A DNA stretch of 64,000 nucleotides from Bryoerythrophyllum caledonicum (GCA_963971425.1 OZ020522.1:2702168-2766167), one strand, 5' to 3'; counted from the first letter of the stretch, positions 1 to 12,119 are shown. A program made the numbers and translations. Notes: generated by a model not told the origin, from the sequence alone.

Positions 1-60
1 ACTTCATAAAGTTACAAGGAAAAAAAAAATTTAAAACAAAGCACCAAACCAGAACACATA

Positions 61-108
61 AAACTCCTACTAATTTTAGGAGGAGACATTGAGACTAACC
101 CAAGTCCA
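61..108 (+). other. 2A-like peptide motif at the start of the LINE polyprotein
   Basis: The frame reads LLLILGGDIETNPSP and runs straight into the ATG at 109. It matches the 2A consensus D(V/I)ExNPGP except that the critical Gly is Ser (codon 103-105). 2A peptides cause ribosomal skipping between Gly and Pro, so this copy is probably inactive. LINE copy 2 has GGTCCC then ATG at the matching place near 44492, which suggests the ancestor had Gly-Pro. The frame is open upstream to a stop at 7-9. Confidence 0.75.
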
Positions 109-728
109 ATGCCTAATATACTAAAAATACACTCTTCATCACATAAGAAAAAGGCCAAAATATACATCATACCTAACACCATAAAATTACAACCGGAATA
201 TGAGCACATTGCAAAATCCTTCGCACCTTTTCTAAAAAACACACACATATCTCACCACACACATAACACTACACATCCAAACATTACACGATACGTTCAA
301 CAAAAAAATATGCATCCATCACCCCACATTCTATATGCACTAGTAGTCACCACCCACCCACACATAGATGAATGTAACCATCTCCTAAATCCACATGGAC
401 CAATACACTACTACAAAATATACTAAACTTACAAAACCCACCAGAACGACACATTCACATTCCGCACCCATATATAGAATTCATGGAAAACAACCAAAAC
501 ATCATAAAACATGAAAACTCAATACATAAAAAACTATACGACTTCTTACATAGTCAAACCACACTTCCCTCAAGAGAAACAATAAACCTAAAATTCCCTT
601 ACCTCCCTAACAAACTCATAAATGAATCACTAAATTGTCTAGACCCTATACCAGAATACATCCACCCACCTCCACTTCCTCCCTACACCCCTCCTCAAAA
701 TCAAAACAGTAGATCAAACCAAGAAAAG

Positions 729-1505
729 ACATACATAGTCACATGGAATGCCTCCTCACTAAACACTGCCCTCCCTAGCTTACAAACTTTGATCACACAC
801 ACAGACACACCACCGGCCCTGATAGTTATACAAGAAACAAAGTTAACTGCCACAAAATCTACAAAATATATACAAAATATATTTCAAAACTATAAACTCA
901 TCTTTAATAATACACATGCACTTACCAAATGCATTCAACAACGGAGACCATACACACCGGGCCGCGGTGGCCTTCTTACACTAATACAGAAAAATCATGC
1001 CTTCCGGAGCAACATCAACAAAATCTCTATCCCAATGCACATATCACCATATATCCAAATAATCAAAATCACTAATCACCCACTACAACCGTGGCTAATC
1101 TTTCACATGTATATGCCATCCCATCCCGAAGATAATAGATTTATTTTAGACATACAAAACACTATTACATCCCAAATTAACAATAATCCCAATCATACAT
1201 ACCTATTATGTGGAGACTTCAATAGAGACATAGCGCTAATTGGCCGCCAAAATGGAAACCATCACACCTCCCCCCCAAAACATTGATTACCAATGGCGTC
1301 ACTTCACAGAAAACTTAAACTTCACTTACATCAATACCGATACACAATTCTCTAGACAAGGTGGCTATAATTACAGTGATTGGAGTCTAATAGACGGATT
1401 CTATATAAATACAAACAACAATACACAATACACCTCCACAACAGACAAAGATAGTATTCTCAACTCGGACCACTCACCCGTACAATTGCACATCCCAAAT
1501 AACAC
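729..1505 (+). pseudogene. LINE apurinic/apyrimidinic-type endonuclease domain, frameshifted
   Basis: This is the exonuclease-endonuclease-phosphatase fold used by LINEs to nick target DNA. Visible motifs are VTWNASSLN near the start, VIQETKL, GRGGLL, LLCGDFNRD near 1207-1233, SLIDGFYI near 1383, and the catalytic SDHSPV near 1467-1484. The frame that starts at ATG 483 fails just after the GDFN motif at a run of seven C (1270-1276) and resumes in the frame that runs to 2118. The homopolymer could be a true mutation or a sequencing slip. Confidence 0.85.
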
Positions 1506-2157
1506 ACTAATTAGTAGAACTCCTATAATCCCAAACAAAGACACTATACGCATACTCAACCCCATCTTAAAAACTAACATAGAAAAATTCAACACAAAAT
1601 TCTTCGAAGAAAACTCCGCACAAATAGACTCCCTCATAAACATTCTTGAAAATAATAGTCAATTAACACAAGCACAATGGCAAGAAGCATGCCACACCCT
1701 AGACAAACTCATCAATAAAATCTCTGATACACTAGAACAAACTTGTAGAGCACATCCAATACCTCAAATGACAAACCGAACTTCTCAACAAGGCGGGTAC
1801 CTACCCCGCAAACTTTCAAAAAATTGGAAACAACACTTAATTACATACCATACCATACGCAAAACCATTAGAATTGTAAAAAACAACCCTCAATGGCGTA
1901 ACCACCCCATATACAATGAACTACTAACTCTACAACACATCCAAATCCCTACTCCGCCGCCTCCGGACCTTCCCCACGATACATGGATAAAAGATATCGC
2001 GCAAATTGCAAAAAATGCCAACATACAAGCCCGGAAAGTAATCACAAAACACACCAAAGAAAACATTAAAAAAGCCATCTCAAAGTATAGACAACTATAC
2101 AAAATCAGCCCAAAATAAATTAACAAAAAAGTCTTTAAAAACCTTGAATCCCCGCCA

Positions 2158-3591
2158 ATGGACTGTATCACAGATCAATATAATAATATTCTAACTAGCC
2201 CCGAAGACATTGCGAATGAAATATTTAACCAACAAACAAAAACCAATAGACCAACAATACCAACATGTAATTACCAACCACAACATACAATAGAATGTAC
2301 ATGTGCAGTACGCCAATATCCATGGCATGACCTGGACAGCTATACCCTTGACAAACGGGGCGAATCTGAAATTCCACTTCATAAGTACTTCAACAGAGCC
2401 ACATACGACACATGCCTTCAAAATCTTGGTAATAATAAAGCCCCAGGCCCAGACCGCACACCAAACTCAATACTCAAAAACATGCCTCCAAGATTTCATA
2501 AACTATTATTCCTATTCTTTTTTTACTGCTATAAACAAAAACAAATACCAAACTCATGGAAATCGAGTACAACTATTTCACTATACAAAAAAGGCGACCC
2601 GTCCATGCTACCCAACCATAGGCCAATTGCACTAGCTAACACAATATATAAACTCTTTACTAGTACACTCACCTCCATACTATCCTCATACGGCGAAAAA
2701 TTCAAAATCCTACATGGTAGTCAAGAAGGATTTAGAGCAGAGAAAAGTACCGCACGACAAATACAAACCATAATAGCCGCACTAGAAGACGCAAAATTTA
2801 CTAACCAAGATATATACATACTATACGTGGACTTCAAAAATGCCTTTGGCTCAATTGACCATGCCCGACTTCTAGCAACAATGACGGACCTTGGATACCC
2901 AAAAGACGCAACTACACTTGTTGGAAACATCTATTCTCAATCATCTACTTGCTACACCGGGGAACACTTTGGAAAAACAAAATCTATACCCATCCAAAGA
3001 GGAACTATACAAGGGGAAACCCTCAGTCCATACCTATTCATTATATTTTTAGAACCACTACTTAGATGGCTAGAAAGAGGCAATAACGGAAATACTTTCG
3101 GCACATCACAAGTCACAATAAACTCCGCCGCATACGCGGATGACCTAGCCACCATAACTAACAAAATCAAATCAATCCAAATACAACTCAATAAAATTGA
3201 TAGATATTGTAAATGGGCTGGCATGGATGTGGGAATCCCAAAATGTGCCGCTACCGGATGCCCAAACAAATCTAAATTGAACCCTACCACTTTCAAAGCC
3301 CTACTGCAAACCGCTAACATCAACTACCGCAACCAACCAATTCCTATACTACACCAAAACGAACCATACATATACCTAGGTACAAATCTTGTTCCTTCAC
3401 TAAAATGGAAAATTCAAATTCACACTACAACCATAAAGCTTATCAAACAATGCAAAAAACTAACAACATGTCCGGCCACCATGAAACAAAAAATAAAAAT
3501 GGTTGATACCGTACTACGCCCAAGTGTGGCATACAGTTTTTATGGTGTACCATACTCTATGCCAGCCATAACAAACTTGACCAAAAAATAA
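2158..3591 (+). pseudogene. LINE reverse transcriptase domain
   Basis: A 477-codon open stretch with the ordered RT motifs: NKAPGPD, LYKKGDPS with NHRPIAL, GFRAEKSTARQ, catalytic YVDFKNAF (2824-2847), IQRGTIQGETLSPYLF, catalytic YADD (about 3133-3144) and YLGTNL. It is in the same frame as the preceding APE/linker stretch, separated only by the stop at 2116-2118, so the two were one polyprotein. The C-terminal thumb continues in another frame after about 3585. All RT catalytic aspartates are intact, but the ORF as a whole is not. Confidence 0.92.
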
Positions 3592-4692
3592 TCGCCATAC
3601 AAAAAACCATATGTGGATTACCAAAATGTATATCAAACGCAATAACACAACTCCCACATAACCTATTTGGACTTGAAGCTCTCTCCCTAAAAAATGCATA
3701 TCTCCGATGTATAGGTGAACAACTACAAAATGCCTTAAACAATAAAGGTAGACTTGGGAAAATTTATAATGGATTAACTCATTACATCCTTGCCCAATAC
3801 GGGGGCGCCAAAAACATATCCAAAATTTAAAAAAGTAACTGTATAAGATCACCAATAACACGTACATTCTTCTTATTAAAACATATAGCCAAAGTCCACC
3901 TTAAAAGCACACTCCCAAACTTCCTCATTAACCCTACACCACTTGAAATACTATGGCGGCAAGAAACACTAAACCACAACATACTCAATGCCCAACTATC
4001 CCAAAAGCTCCTACAAAAACTCCTCTCAAAAAATATTTTTGAACTAATCTAAATTACTCTACCTAACGGCACACACATCATAAACTATGAAGACTTCAAA
4101 ATCTACCACTTCACCCCAACCAAACTATTAAAAAGTGCCCTAAATGTTATTATGTTGCTAAACAACTATTTTGCCACCCAACATGCCCCACCACATGTCA
4201 TACTTCTTGTAATATACACCCATACTCGCGTATATTTAAGGATCCATTCATCACCTTCAACAATAACATCATCCCAAGAAATATTCCCACACCAATCAAT
4301 CCCCCTAACCCCACACATACATACCATCCCCGCCCCCCAACACACATCCCCAAAAACCCTACCACATATCCCATTAACAACATAATACACCATAAACATA
4401 TCCAACACATAGACACAAATAACATACAAAACAAATACACAAAATATCTATGCCAATGGCAATACAATGATAACACATACAATAAATGGCTCCCCCAAAG
4501 AGACCTATTTCCAAGACACGACACCAATACCTCCACACATAACACCGAAAAATTAAAACATTACTTCCAAAAAACCCAAAACAAAACATACTCAGATATC
4601 ATCCAAGCCCACCACCCACAAGAACAACTTTCAGACCCAAGATCTGTAACACCACCCATAATTATTCCTCTCTTAAACATTTATACAATAGA

Positions 4693-5763
4693 ATGCAACC
4701 CCGAAAAGATATCCTTACATCCTCAAACACAATTCTAATAGATAACGATCAAGCGCATCTATATGAAGAAAATGGCCTACACTTACACACCATCCCCATT
4801 ACTAGACTCCAGTGGCTATGGAATCAATACAATACAAAATTACAAACCTCCACAAACATCGAACCAACGACCCAATCCTTTGAAACCGAACTAATCTCAG
4901 TATACCAAAGGTATAAATACCAAATACCAAAAACTGTCCCCCTAAAAAATGCACAATACACAATACTCACTCCCATTTTAGACTCACTAATCTCATCCTT
5001 TAACATTGAGCAATCATATTTTTCTTCCTCGGTCACATGTTCTACCAAACTAAAAAAATTCTACTCACCTTATGAAACAGACAAAATATTCGGATCCCTA
5101 GGAAAGGCCTTTGACTATAAATGGACCGACAATGGTATAGCTCACCCTCACAACGAGAAAGATATTGAACAAACAATACATTGGGCTCGACTTGCCGCCA
5201 AACAAGATCCAAATAACACAAATACAATCATCATCACACCGAACAACAATTGGTACCAAAACAACAACCCACACTCAAACCCATTTCTAGATTCCCATAT
5301 CATTACATTATTTGAAGCAGACACAATACCATACGAAGAACCCACTATTCCACCCGAGCTAAAAAAACCCCGAATCGAGCCATCTACACTACAAATACTA
5401 TGTGTCCATCATCAAAATCAAACCCTTGGCTCCCTCGAACAAATTACGGAACTCACCTCCATAACAGACAATCTAGACATACAGAGACCATACACAAAAC
5501 TAGCCCCACCAACACCTACACAAACCCCTGTAAACAAAAGTAAAAAGTGGTCAAAACTAAATTATATCAACAATACAATAAACTACTCCATCACACCCCC
5601 CCTCTTCCAAACTACCCAACTCATACCACACCAAAATTTAACCCCGCACATAGCTATTACATTGATGGCTCCTTTAAACCACCAGAACAAATTAGCCCGG
5701 GCTCCTGGCGCAGAGAAAAAGCTGGATATGGCATATATAACTCTACCAAGGAAATTAAACTAA
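4693..5763 (+). pseudogene. LINE segment between RT and RNase H, possibly methyltransferase-like
   Basis: A 356-codon open stretch between RT and RNase H. Its central part has the pattern FGSLGKAFDYKW, then AHPHNEKDIEQTIHWARLAA, a hydrophobic strand (TIIITPNNNWY) and HIITLFEADTIPYEEP. From memory this resembles the methyltransferase-like inserts of some green-algal retroelements, where the AHPHN position reads like an NPPF motif. Here that motif is degenerate, so activity is doubtful. The last 70 codons overlap the start of RNase H in another frame, showing a frameshift near 5547-5763. LINE copy 2 keeps only the final third of this segment. The domain assignment is inference. Confidence 0.45.
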
Positions 5764-6090
5764 CCAAAAGACTCCATGGATTACAAAATATCCTCAGAGC
5801 AGAACTCATGGCCATTCACAAAACACTACAAATCATCACAACAAAATACAAAAATGAACCCGCACATATATTCACCGATTGTATAAATGCACTTTACCTA
5901 CTAAACACTCAAATAACACACCCTACCCTTCATAATAGCCACCCAATAAAATCATATTAACATCAATGGTCCAAATGTTACAAAACCGTACACAAATCAC
6001 AACCCTCCATAAAGTGAGAGCCCATGCCAACATTGATGGCAACGAACAAGCAGACAAATTAGCTAAAAAAGGCCGTGAAAAAACACACAA
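5650..6090 (+). pseudogene. LINE RNase H domain
   Basis: RNase H removes RNA from the cDNA hybrid during retrotransposition. The four acidic positions are visible: YIDGSF (D about 5664), AELMAI (E about 5803), IFTDC (D about 5877) and GNEQADKLA (D about 6052). The domain is split by a stop at 5958-5960 after IKSY; it resumes from the ATG at 5966. Presence of RNase H places the element among RNH-bearing LINE groups. Confidence 0.85.
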
Positions 6091-6429
6091 AAATGCCAAA
6101 GACCCACACGAGCATGCCCATGCTACCCCATACTACTTTCAAAAAGAAGAATGGCCTTCCAAAGAAGATATCCCTGACAAAGGCCCAATTAGATTTTTGG
6201 GCAAATATCTCAAAAAACAAGACCTCTACAACAACCTAGATACAATCTCAGAAAATATTCCTAACATAGAAAAATGGACTAACAATAACGACATAGACAA
6301 TGAACTCTCTACAAATTTTTGGAAAAACCCCAGCATCTCAGACTTGCAAATAACATGCCTCATCAAATTCCGTACTGGGCAGTATATGGGAAACGCTCGC
6401 AAACAACTCTTCTTTGGAATAGAAAGATT

Positions 6430-7116
6430 CCCATCCATAACATGCCTCATATGTCCCTCAACGGACCCCGACACATGGCTTCATGTTCTACTCAAATGCC
6501 AGAACCACCACATACACTCCCTAATTGTTAAAAGACATAATAAAGCGGTATGGGAAGTCCGAAAACTAATCACCTCCTACTAAAATCGAGATGTTTTATA
6601 CTAATGAACGCCGGCACTTTTAATAACAACCCACAACAAAATACGGTCCCCCCTTGGCTACTCCCATGTTCATGCATGACCCAAAGATGTCATTGCAACG
6701 CTCGGCTCAAACCGGACATTCTTTGTGTTAAAGGTTTACCATATAATGACCCACCACCAAATAACATCAACCAAGATTACACCATTCAATTCATTGAATT
6801 CACATATTGCAACGATAGATTTTCCCTGGAAACAATCCAAAATAAAATTGATAAATACCAACCCCTTATTGATGACATCATTGCTCTTGGGTGGAACATG
6901 GACCCCCTTATTGTAATAACATCTGGCGCTCGTGCCACCTCCTTTATCCCCTCTATGAATACTCTTGAAGATGTCTTCAAAATTCCCATTGAAACAATTA
7001 AAACCACCTTTAAAAACATTAACACCATTGCTATTCAACATGCCATGTCCATTCTTTTGCATAAACGCAAAATCAAAAACAACCAAACCCTCCCCGATAC
7101 ACAGGACCCCCCTTAA
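6430..7116 (+). pseudogene. LINE C-terminus: CCHC-like knuckle, RHN motif and REL-like endonuclease
   Basis: The stretch has CLIC then HVLLKC and KRHNKAV, a pattern of LINE C-termini that precedes an endonuclease-like fold. After a frame change near 6550-6590 it reads LKPDILCVKG, then IEFTYCNDRF, KIDKYQPLIDD, GW and PLIVITSGARA. The PD...ExK...K..Y spacing fits a restriction-like PD-(D/E)xK domain. In LINE copy 2 the middle motif reads IEFKYCND, giving a proper ExK; here K has become T. An element with both APE and REL-like nucleases is unusual. The fold call rests on motifs only. Confidence 0.6.
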
Positions 7117-7312
7117 ACTCTTCCCCCACCTTGACTTTTCCTGACTTGTTTGTTTTAAGGTTTGAGATTGCTTACTTGTTTTGTGGTTGGTTAGTTGGCT
7201 AGTTGCTTTGTTACGGATGGTTGGTTGGTTGGTTGGTCTGTGGTTCTTTGGCTACTTGTTACATAGTGTCTATCCTCAAGAGAGGGGAGTAGTTCCAGCT
7301 TGCTTTCCTTGT

Positions 7313-7400
7313 CCAGTGGGCATGGTCTTAGTAAGTGGAACGAACAGACACTTTATTCACGCCGGCCTCCTTCGGTGGCGGGCGTTATTCTTCTTCTTCT
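7313..7400 (+). other. LINE 3' terminal hairpin and TTC tail
   Basis: The end contains a short GC-rich inverted repeat (CGCCGGCC against GGTGGCGGGCG) followed by TTCTTCTTCTTCT. The same end occurs in the 85-bp insertion at 44629-44713 and in diverged form at the end of LINE copy 2. Such 3' structures are what LINE RTs commonly recognise for priming. Confidence 0.7.
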
Positions 7401-8821
7401 AGTTGATGAAGACTTTGGCTAGCTAATTTAGTTTTCAGTGGTGATTTGGACTTTTGTCCTAGAGATCCTTCCCGGGCATTCTTTTGACGCATCATGATGA
7501 CTCCGCCCCTAAACGAGGCCGTGACGTATTTAAACCGGCTTGTTCGGTACAAAGTGACTTCAAGGAATTTAGTTTCAAGCGCCATGTTTTGCTTAAGTAT
7601 GGCAATGGATCAGACAATGTATTGGGCTGCTTGCACCGCATGCCGCCGTTTGTAGTCAAAGGGCTAGACTACTAGTCTTCTGCTATTGGGGAATCAAAAG
7701 GCATGGCATATATAACTTCCATACAAGAGCATGGCACGAGGTGCTTCAATTGCTAGACACTAGCCTTAGTAAACCATTGGTATAGGACGATGGTTATAGA
7801 CACATCTAAGAGGCCCTATAATTTTCAAGCTTGTTGTAGGCAACACTGTGACGCAAACTCAAATTTATGATTCGACGAGTTGTTCCTGGAATATGACGTC
7901 CTCCATGGAGCTATTCCAAGAAGCTACAGATGCGTTGCATCTACTGAGGTCTTATTTTTGTGTGCGCTACGATGATTGCATATCCATATGTATGAGTACG
8001 GTACATGAGTTTGCACATGGCAGATGGACATGATCCTGGTGATCTCTATCTCTCTATCTCTTCTCTTCTCTCTATATTGTAAAAGGGGTGTGGGTGAGCC
8101 CGGTGATGATATGTGGCAAATACTAGAGAGTGAGACTTAACTAGGCATTTAAGTAGGAGATAATTGGAAGATATTTTCGAGGAGGAGGATGGGGACTTAA
8201 ATTGGGGCGGCAACTCAAGTCTTTTAATTGTACTTTTTACTTTTACAATTTTAGGTAACTTACCTAAACTTACATTATCCATTGGTGACAACAAATCTAT
8301 ATGCTAGTATATTTATAAAATAATATATTTTTTGAACTAGACAAAAGCAAATAAAAAATCAACAAAACATGCATTTATAAGCTAGAAAAATACAGTTACA
8401 AGCACTGAACTAGACTACCCTCCTGCCGAAATTCACCTAAATGATTGCAAGCTTGGGGATAGCCTTACCAATAGAACGTTCTTTGTAAGACATACAATAG
8501 CCCAAAGTATTGTTCCATGTAGCATGGGCACAAAAACCAAAGCTGCCATGAACACTACACTAATAATGACATTTAGTATTACATGAAGATTAGTGTTATG
8601 ACTCCTTTCTACCATGCCATGCTAAATGTAAAGAAAGTGAAGATTGGTGTTGCAAAGAACAGTGCCAGCACCGAAATTTTGAAACCAACCTAAACCACCA
8701 AAATTTTGAAACCAATGTGAACCACCGAAACCCTAAACCTGGTCACCAACACTTCAACCCTAAAAACCATGGCCACCATCTGCCAAACGAGCACCACAAA
8801 TACTGGAATTTAATTGCGGAG
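7401..8821. other. Gene-free stretch with repeat debris
   Basis: No convincing coding region. It holds a CT-rich run near 8045-8080 and, near 8530-8620, fragments with the words ACTACACTAATAATGACATTTAGT. These resemble the terminal repeat of the MITE at 23954-24177. The rest is AT-rich sequence without a pattern I could assign. Confidence 0.6.
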
Positions 8822-9091
8822 ATTTTAGTTTTGGAAGGAGATGTGTCGAAAATCTACACTGGAGTTTATTTGTGACGAGACTATTTAATTCTTGGTGGTG
8901 AAATTTTCTGTTTAGGGGTTTCATTACGAGGTAAGGTGTGTATTTTTTTTTCAAACATTTTAGTTTTGGAAGGAGATGTGTTGGAAATCTACGCTAGAGT
9001 ATATTTGCGAAGAGACTATTCAATTCTTGCTGGAGGAATTTTCGGTTTAGGGGTTTCATTACGAGATAAGGTGTGTATTTTTTTTTCAAAG
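8822..9091. repeat. Two-copy tandem duplication, unit about 135 bp
   Basis: Two adjacent direct copies start at about 8822 and 8957. Each opens with TTTTAGTTTTGGAAGGAGAT and ends with GTAAGGTGTG or GATAAGGTGTG plus a T run. They differ at scattered sites. No function is evident. Confidence 0.8.
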
Positions 9092-9339
9092 ATTTTCTGT
9101 TTGTCTGTATGGAGAGAAGCTGAATCCACAATTGAGCCAAGCTCTAATGAACGATGGAGTAAAATTGATAGTTTTCTCTACAAACACACCCTTGGCAACC
9201 TATCGGGACTGTCTCCTTTCAAATACCTGTCGTTTAACTTGTCTGTAGAGAAGCAAGGGAGAATCTCGCAACCTGAAGAGTGTCTGTCGCTCAATTGTTT
9301 TATGTTTCCTCACGCTTTTCTGTTTCTTCACCTGACCTG

Positions 9340-9600
9340 CGCGAACCCCGCTCTCCCCGTCGTAAACCTACCGCAGTACCTCGGCGTGTGGTACGCGATC
9401 GCCATCACGTCGCGCGCCAAGTCAATCGCCTCGAGCGCCGTCGAGTGCATCACCGCCCGCTACTCGCTCATGACCGACGGCAAGACCATCCGCATCCACA
9501 ACGAGGGGTATAACCAAATCTCGGGCGAGTACACCTCGCTCATCGGCACGGCAACCGTGTTGGGCTGCTCCCTCCTCGTCGCCTTCCAATCGATTTTCTG
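9340..9600 (+). pseudogene. Lipocalin-like N-terminal fragment, isolated
   Basis: About 80 codons with high GC in third positions encode VNLPQYLGVWYAIAIT followed by ARYSLMTDGKTIRIHNEG. This fits the first strand and GxW motif of lipocalins of the bacterial Blc / plant temperature-induced group, which bind small hydrophobic ligands. The remaining two thirds of a lipocalin is missing: the frame runs into a stop at 9599. No donor-acceptor pair completes it nearby. The open frame extends upstream through the tandem duplication, but that part shows no similarity. GC-rich sequence continues to about 9850, then the DDE transposase begins. It may be a gene fragment captured by or trapped next to that transposon. 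Confidence 0.45.
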
Positions 9601-9849
9601 ATTTTCTGTATAAATTTCTTCACATCCTTCGCGCGGGAGTTGCTGTCCTCCTACTACGAGCGGCCTGTCTCCCTGCTACAAGATCGCAGCAGCGGTCCTT
9701 ACCTGCCTCCTGTGAGAATTCTCCTCCTGACTCCCTTTCCCGACATGCCCGACCACGCTCCACTCCAGGAGACCGATTCCAATTGGGCCCGCAATTTACA
9801 GCACGTCTCCACCCTTGTCGTCCGCTTTTTGGTTATCAGCTGGATGATT

Positions 9850-11263
9850 GAGGACGAGACCATCCACTATGTCAGTGGCCTCTATGGCCGGACTATTAGA
9901 GGGTTCCTAGAACATTTTCGCGGCCAAAAATCTGCCAGTGTCGTCCAAGCATCACGATGGTGGCAGGAACGAGATGCCATTGAAAATCACGATATGGCAG
10001 AAACCCCTCTGTCTTGCACCAGGAATTCCCTTGGAAAACGAAAACGAATCTTGACGAAAGCAAGATCTAGCCGTGGTCAAAAACGTTCCGATTGGGTCTC
10101 ATGGCTATATCATATATTATTACAAGCTTTGAATAGTGTAGGACTGCGGGTGTGAAGTTTTCATCCAAAACCCTATGTGATTTGGCTCTAACCATCTTGC
10201 TGGACCCAACTTCTAATTATACAGCTCAATCTTGAGATCCAAAGGATGGTGTACTTCTTACCAAAAAAATTTGTCACAGTTGGGTGCAACAATTTATGAG
10301 CGTTCATAATATTGTTTTATTATGCCAACGGGGTAGATTAACATGCAGGGTAGAAAAACAACTTCAAATTGAGATGCAAACGGTGTAACACTTAGGTGTA
10401 TTGCAAAGGGGGTTTCAAGCGGGTCATTTTCACGAGAATCTTGTGGAAAATTTGGATGAGACCCATTTTATTGTCAATTTGGACAATGGCCGCACGTTAG
10501 GATTTCGAGGGGACACCACCGTCAAATATGCCGACGTGGTTTCCGGTGGGGATTCTATAACTATGGTCGTAAGAATTTCTGGCGGGCATCGATCTATGAT
10601 TGAGGCTCCCATGTTAATTTTTACAAATGCAAGCCGAAACTATCCTATTCGCGGTATGGATGATGATATTCCGGATGTTAGTTATAGAACGGGGCCAAAA
10701 GGATGGATGGACCAATCAATTTTTGCTCAATATTTTGGTGAGCCACGCGCCTTCCAAGCTGATGTGCAAGGGCAAACTAAAATGGTATGGGTGGATAATT
10801 GTCCTAGCCATAGTATGACACCATCTTTGGCGACTATTTTGGCCAAAAAAAACGCTATCATCAAGTATTTGCCACCATGTTCCACTCATTTATGCCAACC
10901 GGCGGATACATTTATCATCTCAAAAATAAAAGATGCTTGGACGGAACGTTGGGAGAGAAAAAATTAGAGTTGATTGAAGCCAATGCTTGGCAAAATACAG
11001 CTCGTGGTGATGGTCAATGGTCGGGGAAATTGACCAATCCCGGGAAGAGATTTTTCCTTCAATTAGCCGTGGATAGTGTTGAAGATGTTAATAGGCAAGT
11101 AGATGGAAGTAATATGTCGTATGCGAGAAAATCCATGATTCGCTCATGAATGGCTTTAGATGTGGATGGTACATGGAACATAAATCAATTATTTCCACAT
11201 CTGCAAGAGCTTGTTCAAAAGCACATGCCATATTTTCAAGGCAAACTTGTGCCTAATTAGGTC
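9850..11263 (+). pseudogene. Broken DDE_1-type (pogo/jerky-like) transposase
   Basis: Pieces in three frames give a collinear transposase: an N-terminal region with RWWQERD and RGQKRSDWV (to 10155), GVKFSSKTLCDLAL (about 10153-10210), then the catalytic core 10401-10967. The core shows NLDETHF with the first acidic residue, GGDSITMVVRISGG, YRTGPKGWMDQ, VWVDNCPSH with the second Asp, and LPPCSTHLCQPAD with the third. A frameshift near 10960 leads to NPGKRFFLQLAVDSVEDVN, and a stop near 11147 precedes LFPHLQEL. This wording matches DDE_1 transposases I know best from oomycetes, so cross-kingdom spread is possible. At least four lesions make it dead. I found no terminal inverted repeats. Confidence 0.75.
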
Positions 11264-12119
11264 CATGTACCTAATTAATATGAATTAATATTATAGTCTT
11301 TTGATTTTTGTGTATGTTGGGAGGTAATGTATGATTAATGTATGCAGTTCTGTGCAATGGGGCTCTCAATCCGTTTCTGCCTGAATCTGCTCGCTGGTCG
11401 CTGTTTGCTGTTTCAGATTAGCACTTGTAACACTAAACTTCAACTTGTAAAACTTCAAGAGCTTGGTAATTGACGATTAGTGTTCAGGTTGGTATTTAGT
11501 GTTGTAACACTATCGATGAAAATGACATTTAGTGTTACAATTCATGATTAGTGTTGCAAACACTAAATGTCATTATTGGTGTACTATATAAATAAATATT
11601 GGGGTTTTTATCAGAGCTTGAATCATCAACCAACTGTTCTTAGAAGCAACAGTCAATTTTGATGTAATTTTGATGTTAGTTCACCATATACGGCAGCCAA
11701 CAATCATGTTCATCATCCATAAATTTTAAAGAACTGCTGCATGTTGGAAGACCATCACCAAAGTTACCAGAGTTCAATGTGTTCAAATTTCAATATAGAT
11801 ATCAACATCCCAATACTATCATGAGCTACATGATACAAAAGGTGGTATGACAAGTTCATACAAGCTGAAAATAATTTTATTAAAAGACTACGATAATTAT
11901 GCTTATCACTGCGAAGTGTGGAACCATTACAGCTCCGAGCTCCGAAAGCAAAGATCTGGAAAATCCTCATATTAACCAAACCTGCACCCAAAAATAATAC
12001 CCAAATTCACCACCACAAATTACAAACATCAAGGAATCGACCCTAAACTGTAATGAAAATTATCTCTACGTCGTGAAAATCATCTCTACTTCCAAAAAGT
12101 AGTTTAAATAATGATAATT
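11264..12119. other. Gene-free stretch with MITE-like short inverted words
   Basis: Between 11410 and 11585 the words ATTTAGTGTT, AACACTAAATGT and TGACATTTAGTG recur in both orientations, resembling the 23954-24177 MITE ends. The rest shows no coding potential or clear repeat. Confidence 0.5.

Larger units (their letters stand above)
1..7400 (+). mobile_element. LINE copy 1 (APE, RT, RNase H, REL-like), decayed; 5' end at or before the window edge
   Basis: A long non-LTR retrotransposon with A- and C-rich, G-poor sense-strand composition. Recognisable in order are a 2A-like motif (61-108), an apurinic-type endonuclease, a reverse transcriptase with YADD, a segment of uncertain function, RNase H, a CCHC-like knuckle and a PD-(D/E)xK-like C-terminus. 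The 3' end is a GC-rich hairpin followed by a TTC-rich tail near 7400, where base composition changes abruptly. The reading frame is broken: one shift lies at a C7 run (1270-1276), an in-frame stop at 2116-2118, and a shift near 3585, with more between 3600 and 4690. A second copy at 44470-47085 shares both ends. APE plus REL-like endonuclease in one element recalls the Dualen/RandI clade of green algae; that clade assignment is inferred from domain order only. Confidence 0.9.
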
